NCBI RefSeq assembly: GCF_030012605.2
Contig: NZ_CP114055.2
DNA: 64,000 bases
Origin: Bergeyella_A cardium
GTDB lineage: Bacteria; Bacteroidota; Bacteroidia; Flavobacteriales; Weeksellaceae
Strand: one strand, 5' to 3'
Shown piece after piece: positions 57,703 through 64,000 of the stretch. The notes under the pieces are model-generated. The model made no database searches. It was not told the DNA's origin and worked only from the letters and a program-made list of their open reading frames with translations. The position numbers were made by a program, and so were the translations under genes. Position 1 is the stretch's first letter; each line of letters opens with the position of its first letter.

Positions 57703-59703
57703 ATGGATATTAAGCAACGAATAGAGCAGCTAGCCGAGGAACTTCATCAGCATAATTACAACTATTATATTTTGGATGAGCCTACGATTTCCGACTTTGA
57801 ATTTGATTCCAAGTTGAAGGAATTACAAGAGCTTGAGCAGCAATATCCTGAATTTTCAACACCCAATTCGCCCACACAGAGGGTAGGAGGGGGCATTACT
57901 CGCAATTTTCCTACAGTCCAGCACCAGTATAGGATGTATTCTCTGGATAATTCATACGATTTTGATGACCTTAAAAACTGGAAGAATCGCCTTGAAAAAG
58001 CGATAGATGAGCCCATTACATTTGTAGCAGAGCTGAAATACGATGGTGCCTCTATCTCCATTACCTATGAAAATGGAAAACTCACCCAAGCCGTTACCAG
58101 AGGAGATGGTATTCAGGGAGATGAGATTACAGCAAATGTTCGTACTATATCTGATATTCCTCTTGTATTAAGGGGTGATTTCCCTCAAAAATTCCATATT
58201 CGTGGAGAGATTTATCTTACAAAAAAGAACTTTGAAAAGCTCAATGAAAGCCGGCGAGAAGAAGGTTTGGACTTGTTTATGAACCCGAGAAATACTGCCA
58301 GTGGAAGTCTTAAAATACAAGATTCTGCAGAGGTTCGCAGGCGCAATCTCTCAGCTGTACTCTATCAGTATATCGCGGAAGAATTTCCTGCAAAGACTCA
58401 CTGGGAGCTTCTGGCAAAGGCTAAGGAATGGGGCTTTAAAGTTTCAGAAGATCAGGCAAAGCTCTGTAGAAATTTAGATGAAATAAAGGAGTTTATCAAT
58501 TATTGGGATAAAGAAAGGCATCATCTCCCTTTTGAAATAGATGGTATTGTCATTAAGGTTAATTCTCTTAAACATCAGCAGCTACTCGGCTATACAGCAA
58601 AGTCTCCTCGCTGGGCTATGGCGTATAAATTCAAAGCCGAAAAGGTAGAAACCGAGCTCCTTAGTGTAGATTACCAAGTGGGGCGTACGGGTGCCATAAC
58701 CCCTGTGGCAAATCTAAAACCCGTTCTACTGGCGGGGACTATCGTGAAACGAGCCTCTTTGCACAATGAGGATATTATCAAGAAACTGGATTTGCATAAT
58801 GATGACTTTGTCTATGTAGAGAAAGGTGGGGAGATTATCCCCAAAATAGTGGGGGTAAATACAGAAAAGCGAAGCCTCCTCCAGCAGCCATTGAGCTATA
58901 TAAAAAACTGTCCAGAGTGCGGTACACCTCTTATTAAGATACCTACCCAAGCAGTACACTTCTGCCCAAACGAAATGCACTGCCCACCGCAGGTCATCGG
59001 AAAAATGATACATTTCGTCTCTCGAAAAGCACTCAATATTGAGAATCTCGGTGAAGAAACCATAGAGCTCCTCTACCGTCATCAGCTGGTAGAGAACCCT
59101 GCCGATTTCTACACCCTTACCAAAGAGCAACTGCTCCCACTCGAGAGAATGGCAGAGAAATCCGCACAAAACATCATAGATGCAATACAAAAATCTAAGG
59201 AAGTTCCCTTCGAGAAAGTTCTCTTTGGGCTTGGTATAAAGCATATCGGGGAGACCGTAGCCAAAAAACTCGTAAAAACTTTCCCCAATATAGATGCACT
59301 GAGAACCGCTTCTTTTGATGAACTCATACAGGTAGAAGATGTAGGCGATAAAATTGCCGAAAGTCTGATACGCTTCTTTAAAAACGCTGAAAATCTCCTA
59401 CTCGTAGAGCGACTAAAGTCCTATGGCGTGCAGATGGAGAAGCAAGAGAGCACCACTGAAACTCTTAGCAATGTCCTCAAGGGTAAAACTTTTCTTTTTA
59501 CGGGAAAGCTCAGTCTATTTACCCGCGAGCAAGCCGAAGATATGGTAGAAAAGCACGGCGGAAAGAATATCTCTGCAGTGTCTAAAAATCTCAACTATCT
59601 CGTAGTAGGAGAGAAGGCTGGTAGCAAACTCAAAAAAGCCCAAGCTATAGGGACTATTAGGATTTTAGATGAGCAGGAATTCCTCAATTTAATTTCCCAA
59701 TAG
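57703..59703 (+). CDS. ligA: NAD-dependent DNA ligase
   Basis: LigA seals nicks in replication and repair using NAD+. The 666-residue product has the standard domain order: Ia domain with YYILDEPTISDFEFD, adenylation domain with the catalytic Lys112 in AELKYDGASISI, OB-fold, four-cysteine zinc finger (CPECGTPL and later HFCPNEMHC), helix-hairpin-helix repeats (about 500-590) and a C-terminal BRCT domain (about 590-666, GKTFLFTGKLSLFTREQAED). All are complete. Divergent from the DUF3810 gene. Confidence 0.98.
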   Translation: MDIKQRIEQLAEELHQHNYNYYILDEPTISDFEFDSKLKELQELEQQYPEFSTPNSPTQRVGGGITRNFPTVQHQYRMYSLDNSYDFDDLKNWKNRLEKAIDEPITFVAELKYDGASISITYENGKLTQAVTRGDGIQGDEITANVRTISDIPLVLRGDFPQKFHIRGEIYLTKKNFEKLNESRREEGLDLFMNPRNTASGSLKIQDSAEVRRRNLSAVLYQYIAEEFPAKTHWELLAKAKEWGFKVSEDQAKLCRNLDEIKEFINYWDKERHHLPFEIDGIVIKVNSLKHQQLLGYTAKSPRWAMAYKFKAEKVETELLSVDYQVGRTGAITPVANLKPVLLAGTIVKRASLHNEDIIKKLDLHNDDFVYVEKGGEIIPKIVGVNTEKRSLLQQPLSYIKNCPECGTPLIKIPTQAVHFCPNEMHCPPQVIGKMIHFVSRKALNIENLGEETIELLYRHQLVENPADFYTLTKEQLLPLERMAEKSAQNIIDAIQKSKEVPFEKVLFGLGIKHIGETVAKKLVKTFPNIDALRTASFDELIQVEDVGDKIAESLIRFFKNAENLLLVERLKSYGVQMEKQESTTETLSNVLKGKTFLFTGKLSLFTREQAEDMVEKHGGKNISAVSKNLNYLVVGEKAGSKLKKAQAIGTIRILDEQEFLNLISQ

Positions 59704-59742
59704 CGTAGGGAGTATTTACTTACAACCTAATTACCTTACTGC

Positions 59743-60057
59743 TTAAAGACTGCTACTTATTGCATTTAGCAGGGTAGCGAAAGTCATTACTTCTCCTGAG
59801 AATATAGTCTCTATTGTATCTTTTAGGTGCAAGAGCTCAGAGTTTAGGAAATCATCCCTGTCGGAAGAGGTACTGAAGAATAAGAGGAGGTTATAGTTTT
59901 TGCCTTCGTTTATCATTTCAGAATATATTTCGGAGAAGATATGTTGATGAACGCTTTTAAACCCTTGAATAGACTGGAGAAGTTGCTGATTAAAGTATTT
60001 TTCCCAGTTTTTAATTACAGCTTCTGGGCAGTGGAAGGTAAGGCTAAGTATGCTCAT
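59743..60057 (-). CDS. DUF4286 protein
   Basis: A 104-residue soluble protein of the DUF4286 family (a small ferredoxin-like alpha/beta protein). It starts MSILSLTFHCPEAVIKNWEK and contains NLLLFFSTSSDRDDFLNSEL; no catalytic motif is evident. The frame continues 8 codons upstream to a TTG at 60081 that is part of a TATTTTTG promoter box, so the ATG at 60057 is chosen. Divergent from the TetA-like pump with only 83 bp between the start codons. Function unknown. Confidence 0.75.
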   Translation of the reverse strand: MSILSLTFHCPEAVIKNWEKYFNQQLLQSIQGFKSVHQHIFSEIYSEMINEGKNYNLLLFFSTSSDRDDFLNSELLHLKDTIETIFSGEVMTFATLLNAISSSL

Positions 60058-60078
60058 AAATTCGTATTTGTTCTCGTG

Positions 60079-60086
60079 CAAAAATA
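60079..60086 (-). promoter_or_regulatory. -7 box for the DUF4286 gene
   Basis: Minus strand TATTTTTG, full match, 21 nt upstream of the ATG at 60057. It contains the TTG that would otherwise open the longer frame. Confidence 0.6.
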
Positions 60087-60121
60087 GAGCTTTCAGTAAA
60101 AATTGATAAGAGGAAAACGAT

Positions 60122-60129
60122 TATCTTTG
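60122..60129 (+). promoter_or_regulatory. -7 box for the TetA-like pump
   Basis: TATCTTTG, full match, 11 nt before the ATG at 60141, so the leader would be very short. Confidence 0.65.
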
Positions 60130-60140
60130 CCCCAATTTTT

Positions 60141-61349
60141 ATGAAAAACACACAGAAAAATGCAGCGATGGGCTTTATCTTCATCACGCTGCTAATTGAT
60201 ATTACAGGCTGGGGCATCATCATCCCCGTAGTACCAAAATTAATAGAAGAACTCATCAATGGCGATATAAGCCAAGCCGCTAAATATGGCGGATGGCTTA
60301 GTTTTGCTTATGCTTTTGTACAGTTTGTTTTCTCGCCTATTGTGGGGAATCTCAGTGACAAATATGGTAGGCGACCGATTATCTTGCTTTCGCTTTTTGG
60401 CTTTGCGGTAGATTATATCTTCCTTGCCCTCTCGCTCAATATCTGGTGGCTCTTCATTGGGCGGATTATCGCAGGGGTTACGGGGGCGAGTATTACTACT
60501 GCCAGCGCTTATATCGCTGATATTTCTAATGATGAAAATAGGCCGAAGAATTTTGGGATGATAGGTGCGGCATTTGGTTTGGGCTTTATCATTGGTCCCG
60601 TGCTCGGAGGTTTGCTCGGGGCGTATGGCTCGCGGGTGCCGTTCTATGCTGCTGCGGTTTTGTGCTTTTTAAACTTCCTTTATGGGTATTTCGTGCTCCC
60701 TGAAAGTCTTCCGAAAGAAAAACGCCGCCCATTCGAGTGGAAGAGAGCTAATCCTGTCGGTTCGTTGCATTTTCTCACCAAATATCCTACGCTTTCTCGG
60801 CTTGTTGTTGCTCTAATCCTTATACAAATCGCCCTCCACGCTGTGCAGAGCAATTGGAGCTATTTCGTGATGTATCAATTCGGATGGACGGAGAAAATGG
60901 TCGGGCTTTCGCTCGGTTTCATCGGGCTGCTGGTTGGTTTGGTGCAGGGGGTACTTATCAGATGGAGTACAAGGCGGATTGGTGAGCGAAACAATATTCT
61001 CTACGGATTAATGATGTATACCATAGGTATGCTCCTCTTCTCTTTTGCCTCTCAGGGATGGATGATGTTTGCCTTCCTCATTCCTTACTGCTTGGGTGGG
61101 GTTAGCGGGCCGTCATTGCAGTCCCGAATTACGAAAAATGTACCTTCCGATGAGCAGGGTGCACTCCAAGGAGCCCTCACATCGCTGATGAGCGCCACCT
61201 CTATCATTGGTCCACCCTTAATGACCAACCTCTTCTATTATTTCACCCACGAAAATGCACCATTTGTTTTCCCAGGAGCACCATTTTTCCTTGCTTTTCT
61301 CCTTTTTATCATCGGTATCCTTCTCGTAAGGCATAGTTTCAAGCGATAG
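60141..61349 (+). CDS. MFS drug-efflux-like transporter (TetA/TCR family)
   Basis: A 402-residue inner-membrane antiporter with twelve predicted helices. Motif A is GNLSDKYGRRPIILLS after the second helix, and a long hydrophilic loop with KEKRRPFEWKR separates the halves. Motif C is close to GAAFGLGFIIGPVLGGLLGA. The start MGFIFITLLIDITGWGIIIP matches the TetA/TCR group. These chromosomal relatives of tetracycline pumps export various drugs or metabolites; resistance is not implied. It has a short leader and is divergent from DUF4286. The 41-bp array begins about 150 bp after its stop codon. Confidence 0.88.
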   Translation: MKNTQKNAAMGFIFITLLIDITGWGIIIPVVPKLIEELINGDISQAAKYGGWLSFAYAFVQFVFSPIVGNLSDKYGRRPIILLSLFGFAVDYIFLALSLNIWWLFIGRIIAGVTGASITTASAYIADISNDENRPKNFGMIGAAFGLGFIIGPVLGGLLGAYGSRVPFYAAAVLCFLNFLYGYFVLPESLPKEKRRPFEWKRANPVGSLHFLTKYPTLSRLVVALILIQIALHAVQSNWSYFVMYQFGWTEKMVGLSLGFIGLLVGLVQGVLIRWSTRRIGERNNILYGLMMYTIGMLLFSFASQGWMMFAFLIPYCLGGVSGPSLQSRITKNVPSDEQGALQGALTSLMSATSIIGPPLMTNLFYYFTHENAPFVFPGAPFFLAFLLFIIGILLVRHSFKR

Positions 61350-61454
61350 CCCACCTTGCAGGTGATGCACAGCTTCCAGCTGAGGGACTTATCCTTTTAG
61401 CGTGGAGAAGGAGTTTTTTCTAATCTTTTCCTCTTTTATTTTATGAGTTCATTA

Positions 61455-61479
61455 TGGGGAGCACTTAGAAATAATTGCC
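61455..61479. repeat. Left 25-bp direct repeat flanking the 41-bp array
   Basis: A 25-bp sequence starting TGGGGAGCACTTAG and ending ATAATTGCC is identical to 62442-62466, 987 bp away. The copies bracket the tandem array. Confidence 0.85.
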
Positions 61480-61495
61480 CCACCGGCTACGGTGT

Positions 61496-62410
61496 GGAGG
61501 AAAATTCGCGTGAATCTTGTCAATATTTTTCTCATCGGAGGAAAATTCGCGTGAATCTTGTCAATATTTTTCTCATCGGAGGAAAATTCGCGTGAATCTT
61601 GTCAATATTTTTCTCATCGGAGGAAAATTCGCGTGAATCTTGTCAATATTTTTCTCATCGGAGGAAAATTCGCGTGAATCTTGTCAATATTTTTCTCATC
61701 GGAGGAAAATTCGCGTGAATCTTGTCAATATTTTTCTCATCGGAGGAAAATTCGCGTGAATCTTGTCAATATTTTTCTCATCGGAGGAAAATTCGCGTGA
61801 ATCTTGTCAATATTTTTCTCATCGGAGGAAAATTCGCGTGAATCTTGTCAATATTTTTCTCATCGGAGGAAAATTCGCGTGAATCTTGTCAATATTTTTC
61901 TCATCGGAGGAAAATTCGCGTGAATCTTGTCAATATTTTTCTCATCGGAGGAAAATTCGCGTGAATCTTGTCAATATTTTTCTCATCGGAGGAAAATTCG
62001 CGTGAATCTTGTCAATATTTTTCTCATCGGAGGAAAATTCGCGTGAATCTTGTCAATATTTTTCTCATCGGAGGAAAATTCGCGTGAATCTTGTCAATAT
62101 TTTTCTCATCGGAGGAAAATTCGCGTGAATCTTGTCAATATTTTTCTCATCGGAGGAAAATTCGCGTGAATCTTGTCAATATTTTTCTCATCGGAGGAAA
62201 ATTCGCGTGAATCTTGCCAATATTTTTCTCATTGGAGGAAAATTCGCGTGAATCTTGCCAATATTTTTCTCATCGGAGGAAAATTCGCGTGAATCTTGTC
62301 AATATTTTTCTCATCGGAGGAAAATTCGCGTGAATCTTGTTAATATTTTTCTCATCGGAGGAAAATTCGCGTGAATCTTGTCAATATTTTTCTCATTGGA
62401 GGAAAATTCG
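61496..62410. repeat. 41-bp tandem array, 22 units plus a partial
   Basis: The unit starts GGAGGAAAATTCGCG and repeats with an exact 41-bp period from 61501 to 62402 (22 full units), then a truncated unit. Units 1-17 and 20 are identical in sequence; units 18, 19, 21 and 22 carry one or two changes (TTGTC to TTGCC or TTGTT, ATCGG to ATTGG), all in the rnpB-proximal end. GAGGAAAA and TTTTTCTC within a unit could pair, around ATTCGCGTGAAT. There are no unique spacers, so it is a minisatellite and not CRISPR. No reading frame passes through it. Confidence 0.97.
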
Positions 62411-62441
62411 AGCGTTTCTAGTTTCATCCAAGCCCACTGCG

Positions 62442-62466
62442 TGGGGAGCACTTAGAAATAATTGCC
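62442..62466. repeat. Right 25-bp direct repeat flanking the 41-bp array
   Basis: Identical to 61455-61479, in the same orientation. It follows the array end by 31 bp. Confidence 0.85.
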
Positions 62467-62491
62467 TGCTATGCTGTGGCTAATCGTCTGC

Positions 62492-62569
62492 CACGCGAGT
62501 GGTTGCCTCCCCTGCTAGGAGGGTGCTCTTCACGCGAGTGGTTGCTTCGCTAGCTAGGTGGGGGGAGGG
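62492..62569. repeat. 39-bp partial duplication upstream of rnpB
   Basis: CACGCGAGTGGTTGC occurs at 62492 and 62531, 39 bp apart, with looser similarity after it. It lies between the right direct repeat and the rnpB promoter. Nothing else is recognised in the gap. Confidence 0.5.
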
Positions 62570-62618
62570 GGGATGTTGAGGTTATTTTATTGGCTAGGGT
62601 ATGCTATGGTGCAAATAG

Positions 62619-62626
62619 TATATTTG
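62619..62626 (+). promoter_or_regulatory. Bacteroidota -7 box for rnpB
   Basis: TATATTTG, full TAnnTTTG match, four nucleotides before the predicted 5' end of the RNase P RNA, which is where transcription would be expected to begin. Confidence 0.7.
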
Positions 62627-62630
62627 CGGT

Positions 62631-62955
62631 CGCGAGAAAGTTGGCCTGTTGATTCTCCACTTTGGAGGGTAGGAAAGTCCGGACTCCACAGGGAAGCATA
62701 GCGGATAACATCCGTCCGCCGCGAGGCGAGGACAAGTGCAACAGAAAGAATGTACAGTACGGCTGTAGTGAAATCAGGTAAACTCTATGCGGAGCAATGA
62801 TAAGTATATCGGTTCTTTTGGCTTAGCCAGAATAGGAGTGCCCGCTCCGAATGCCGAGGGGTAATCAGCTCAAGCTATGCAGCAATGTATGGCGTAGATA
62901 AATAACAGGCATCTCGGTTTCGAGGTACAGAATCCGGCTTATAGACTTTCTCGCG
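62631..62955 (+). ncRNA. rnpB: RNase P RNA (class A)
   Basis: The RNA component of ribonuclease P, which cuts the 5' leader from tRNA precursors. The conserved 5' core GGAAAGTCCGGACTCCACA and the 3' core AGAATCCGGCTTATAGACTT are both present, as is the central ACAGAAAG segment and the CGAGG of P15-like hairpins. The terminal P1 helix is CGCGAGAAAGT (62631-62641) with ACTTTCTCGCG (62945-62955), a perfect 11-bp stem that fixes both ends. About 325 nt, a normal size. A U-rich tract follows. Confidence 0.95.
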
Positions 62956-63015
62956 TTTTTATTTTCAATTTTTCTCAAAAAATCAGCTTAATATTATACA
63001 TTCCGCAAATTTGTT

Positions 63016-63023
63016 TATATTTG
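63016..63023 (+). promoter_or_regulatory. -7 box for the E2 gene
   Basis: TATATTTG, full match, 22 nt upstream of the ATG at 63046. Confidence 0.6.
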
Positions 63024-63045
63024 TGCATCATCAAAAATTAAGAAA

Positions 63046-64000
63046 ATGGCAGAATATAAATTATTACTCCCCTCTATGGGCGAGGGCGTTATGGAAGCAA
63101 CAGTAATTACTTGGCTCGTGAATGAGGGCGATACGGTAAATGAAGATGATAGCGTAGTAGAAATCGCAACAGATAAGGTAGATTCTGATGTGCCCACTCC
63201 CGTGTCTGGGAAATTGGTAAAAATTCTAAAAAATAAAGACGAAATAGCAAAAGTAGGAGAGCCTATTGCCATTTTAGAAATTGAAGGAGAGGGTACAGCG
63301 GATGCAGAAGCCGTAGAAGCACCTCAGAAAGAAGAATCAGTGCCTGCTGTAGAGGTAGTTGCTGCATTGGAAGAGCCACTCAAAGCAGTTGCGAGTGGGG
63401 AATCAGGGCAGTTTTTATCGCCATTGGTGAAGTCCATCATCCAGCAGGAAAAAATTACAGAAGCAGAGCTTGCCAGCGTAAGAGGTACAGGTCTGGAAGG
63501 TAGAATTACCAAAGATGACATCCTCTCCTTTGTGAAAAATAGAGGCTCCCAGCCTGCCAAAGCAGAGGTAGCTCGTACGGAAACGAAAGAAACGCCTAAG
63601 GAGGAGGCTAAACCTCAAACTCAGACTGTACAAACACTTTCTGCAAGTGCTGGAGATGAAATTATCCCAATGGACAGGATGAGGAAAATCATCGCTGAGA
63701 ATATGGTGAAGTCTAAACAGATTTCTCCGCATGTAACTTCATTTATTGAAACCGATGTAACCAATGTCGTAAAATGGAGGAACAAGAATAAATCGCTGTT
63801 TGAAAAGCGTGAGGGCGAGAAACTCACCTTTATGCCGATATTCGTGAGAGCAGTGGTGAGGGCTATCCAAGATTATCCGATGATTAATATCTCTGTAAAT
63901 GGAGACCAGATTATTAAAAAGAAAAATATCAATATAGGTATGGCTACGGCGCTGCCAGACGGTAACCTCATCGTGCCTGTAATTAAAAATGCAGACCAGC
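63046..64000 (+). CDS. 2-oxoacid dehydrogenase acyltransferase E2 (5' part; runs off the window)
   Basis: The E2 core of a 2-oxoacid dehydrogenase complex, which passes an acyl group from lipoyl-lysine to CoA. The visible 318 codons hold a lipoyl domain (about 1-78, with the lipoylated lysine in VEIATDKVDSDVPTPVSG), an acidic alanine-rich linker, a peripheral subunit-binding domain (about 124-162, LSPLVKSIIQQEKITEAELA) with a second linker, and the start of the catalytic domain (IIPMDRMRKIIAENMVKSKQ). The start MAEYKLLLPSMGEGVMEATV and a single lipoyl domain suit a branched-chain or pyruvate enzyme; which one cannot be told because the active-site end is missing. Confidence 0.93.
   Translation, partial: MAEYKLLLPSMGEGVMEATVITWLVNEGDTVNEDDSVVEIATDKVDSDVPTPVSGKLVKILKNKDEIAKVGEPIAILEIEGEGTADAEAVEAPQKEESVPAVEVVAALEEPLKAVASGESGQFLSPLVKSIIQQEKITEAELASVRGTGLEGRITKDDILSFVKNRGSQPAKAEVARTETKETPKEEAKPQTQTVQTLSASAGDEIIPMDRMRKIIAENMVKSKQISPHVTSFIETDVTNVVKWRNKNKSLFEKREGEKLTFMPIFVRAVVRAIQDYPMINISVNGDQIIKKKNINIGMATALPDGNLIVPVIKNADQ

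Noticed and set aside
61496..62410. CRISPR or other guide array
   Set aside because: Whole 41-bp units repeat without unique spacers, there is no cas gene nearby, and the copies are near-identical. It is a minisatellite.

Overview
The window looks like a chromosomal segment of a member of the Flavobacteriales (Bacteroidota), most likely a Weeksellaceae-type genome near Riemerella, Chryseobacterium or Bergeyella. The reasons are: promoters carry the Bacteroidota -7 box TAnnTTTG in front of many genes; family content is typical (TamL-like lipoprotein, DUF4290, DUF2480, DUF3810, DUF4286, DUF5522, an S46 dipeptidyl-peptidase, MurA with Asp in place of the usual Cys); isoprenoid genes are of the mevalonate type; and there is a relic of a type IX secretion sorting domain. 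The exact genus cannot be settled from sequence alone.

Layout. 1-5.3 kb: 5' part of lpxD (minus), a repeat-rich divergent region, metG, then a convergent thiolase. 5.3-8.7 kb: a minus-strand operon (DHH phosphoesterase, folB, bifunctional nuclease, nucleoside MFS permease). 8.9-12.7 kb: clpB and a WG-repeat lipoprotein. 13-17.2 kb: a TonB siderophore receptor, then a GHMP (mevalonate-type) kinase with a UbiA prenyltransferase. 17.5-31.4 kb: alpha/beta hydrolase and pdxJ, a small secreted protein, a MuiA/DUF4139 protein, an S41 lipoprotein peptidase, a hypothetical gene, prfC, an M28-PDZ peptidase, tamL divergent from an rRNA/tRNA methyltransferase, a DUF4136 lipoprotein and DUF5522. 31.5-38 kb: a mini-HExxH protein, cupin, CPBP protease, rdgB, DPP11, a degenerate UbiA-like protein, two initiator tRNAs and a glycosyltransferase. 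38.3-43 kb: NADH dehydrogenase II, trmD, a START-like protein, a class IV aminotransferase homologue without the catalytic lysine, and glyA. 43.1-49.3 kb: a BspA/T9SS pseudogene, a GH3 enzyme, an ABC exporter, an ECF sigma cassette and DUF2480. 49.4-54.6 kb: DUF4290, murA, ugd and a second ABC exporter. 54.8-61.3 kb: sucD, a beta-barrel protein, DUF3810, ligA, DUF4286 and a TetA-like MFS pump. 61.5-64 kb: a 22-copy 41-bp tandem array, rnpB, and the start of a 2-oxoacid dehydrogenase E2 gene cut by the window end.

Most genes are housekeeping (translation, cell envelope, one-carbon metabolism, isoprenoids, peptide degradation). No phage, insertion sequence, CRISPR array or defence island is visible. 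The most unusual material is intergenic. Several gaps hold periodic DNA whose sequence differs from locus to locus but whose period is a multiple of 7 bp (7, 21, 42, 63, 84), often carrying small dyads. A separate, highly homogeneous 41-bp minisatellite is bracketed by 25-bp direct repeats next to rnpB. These periodic gaps are the best candidate here for something undescribed; their function is unknown.
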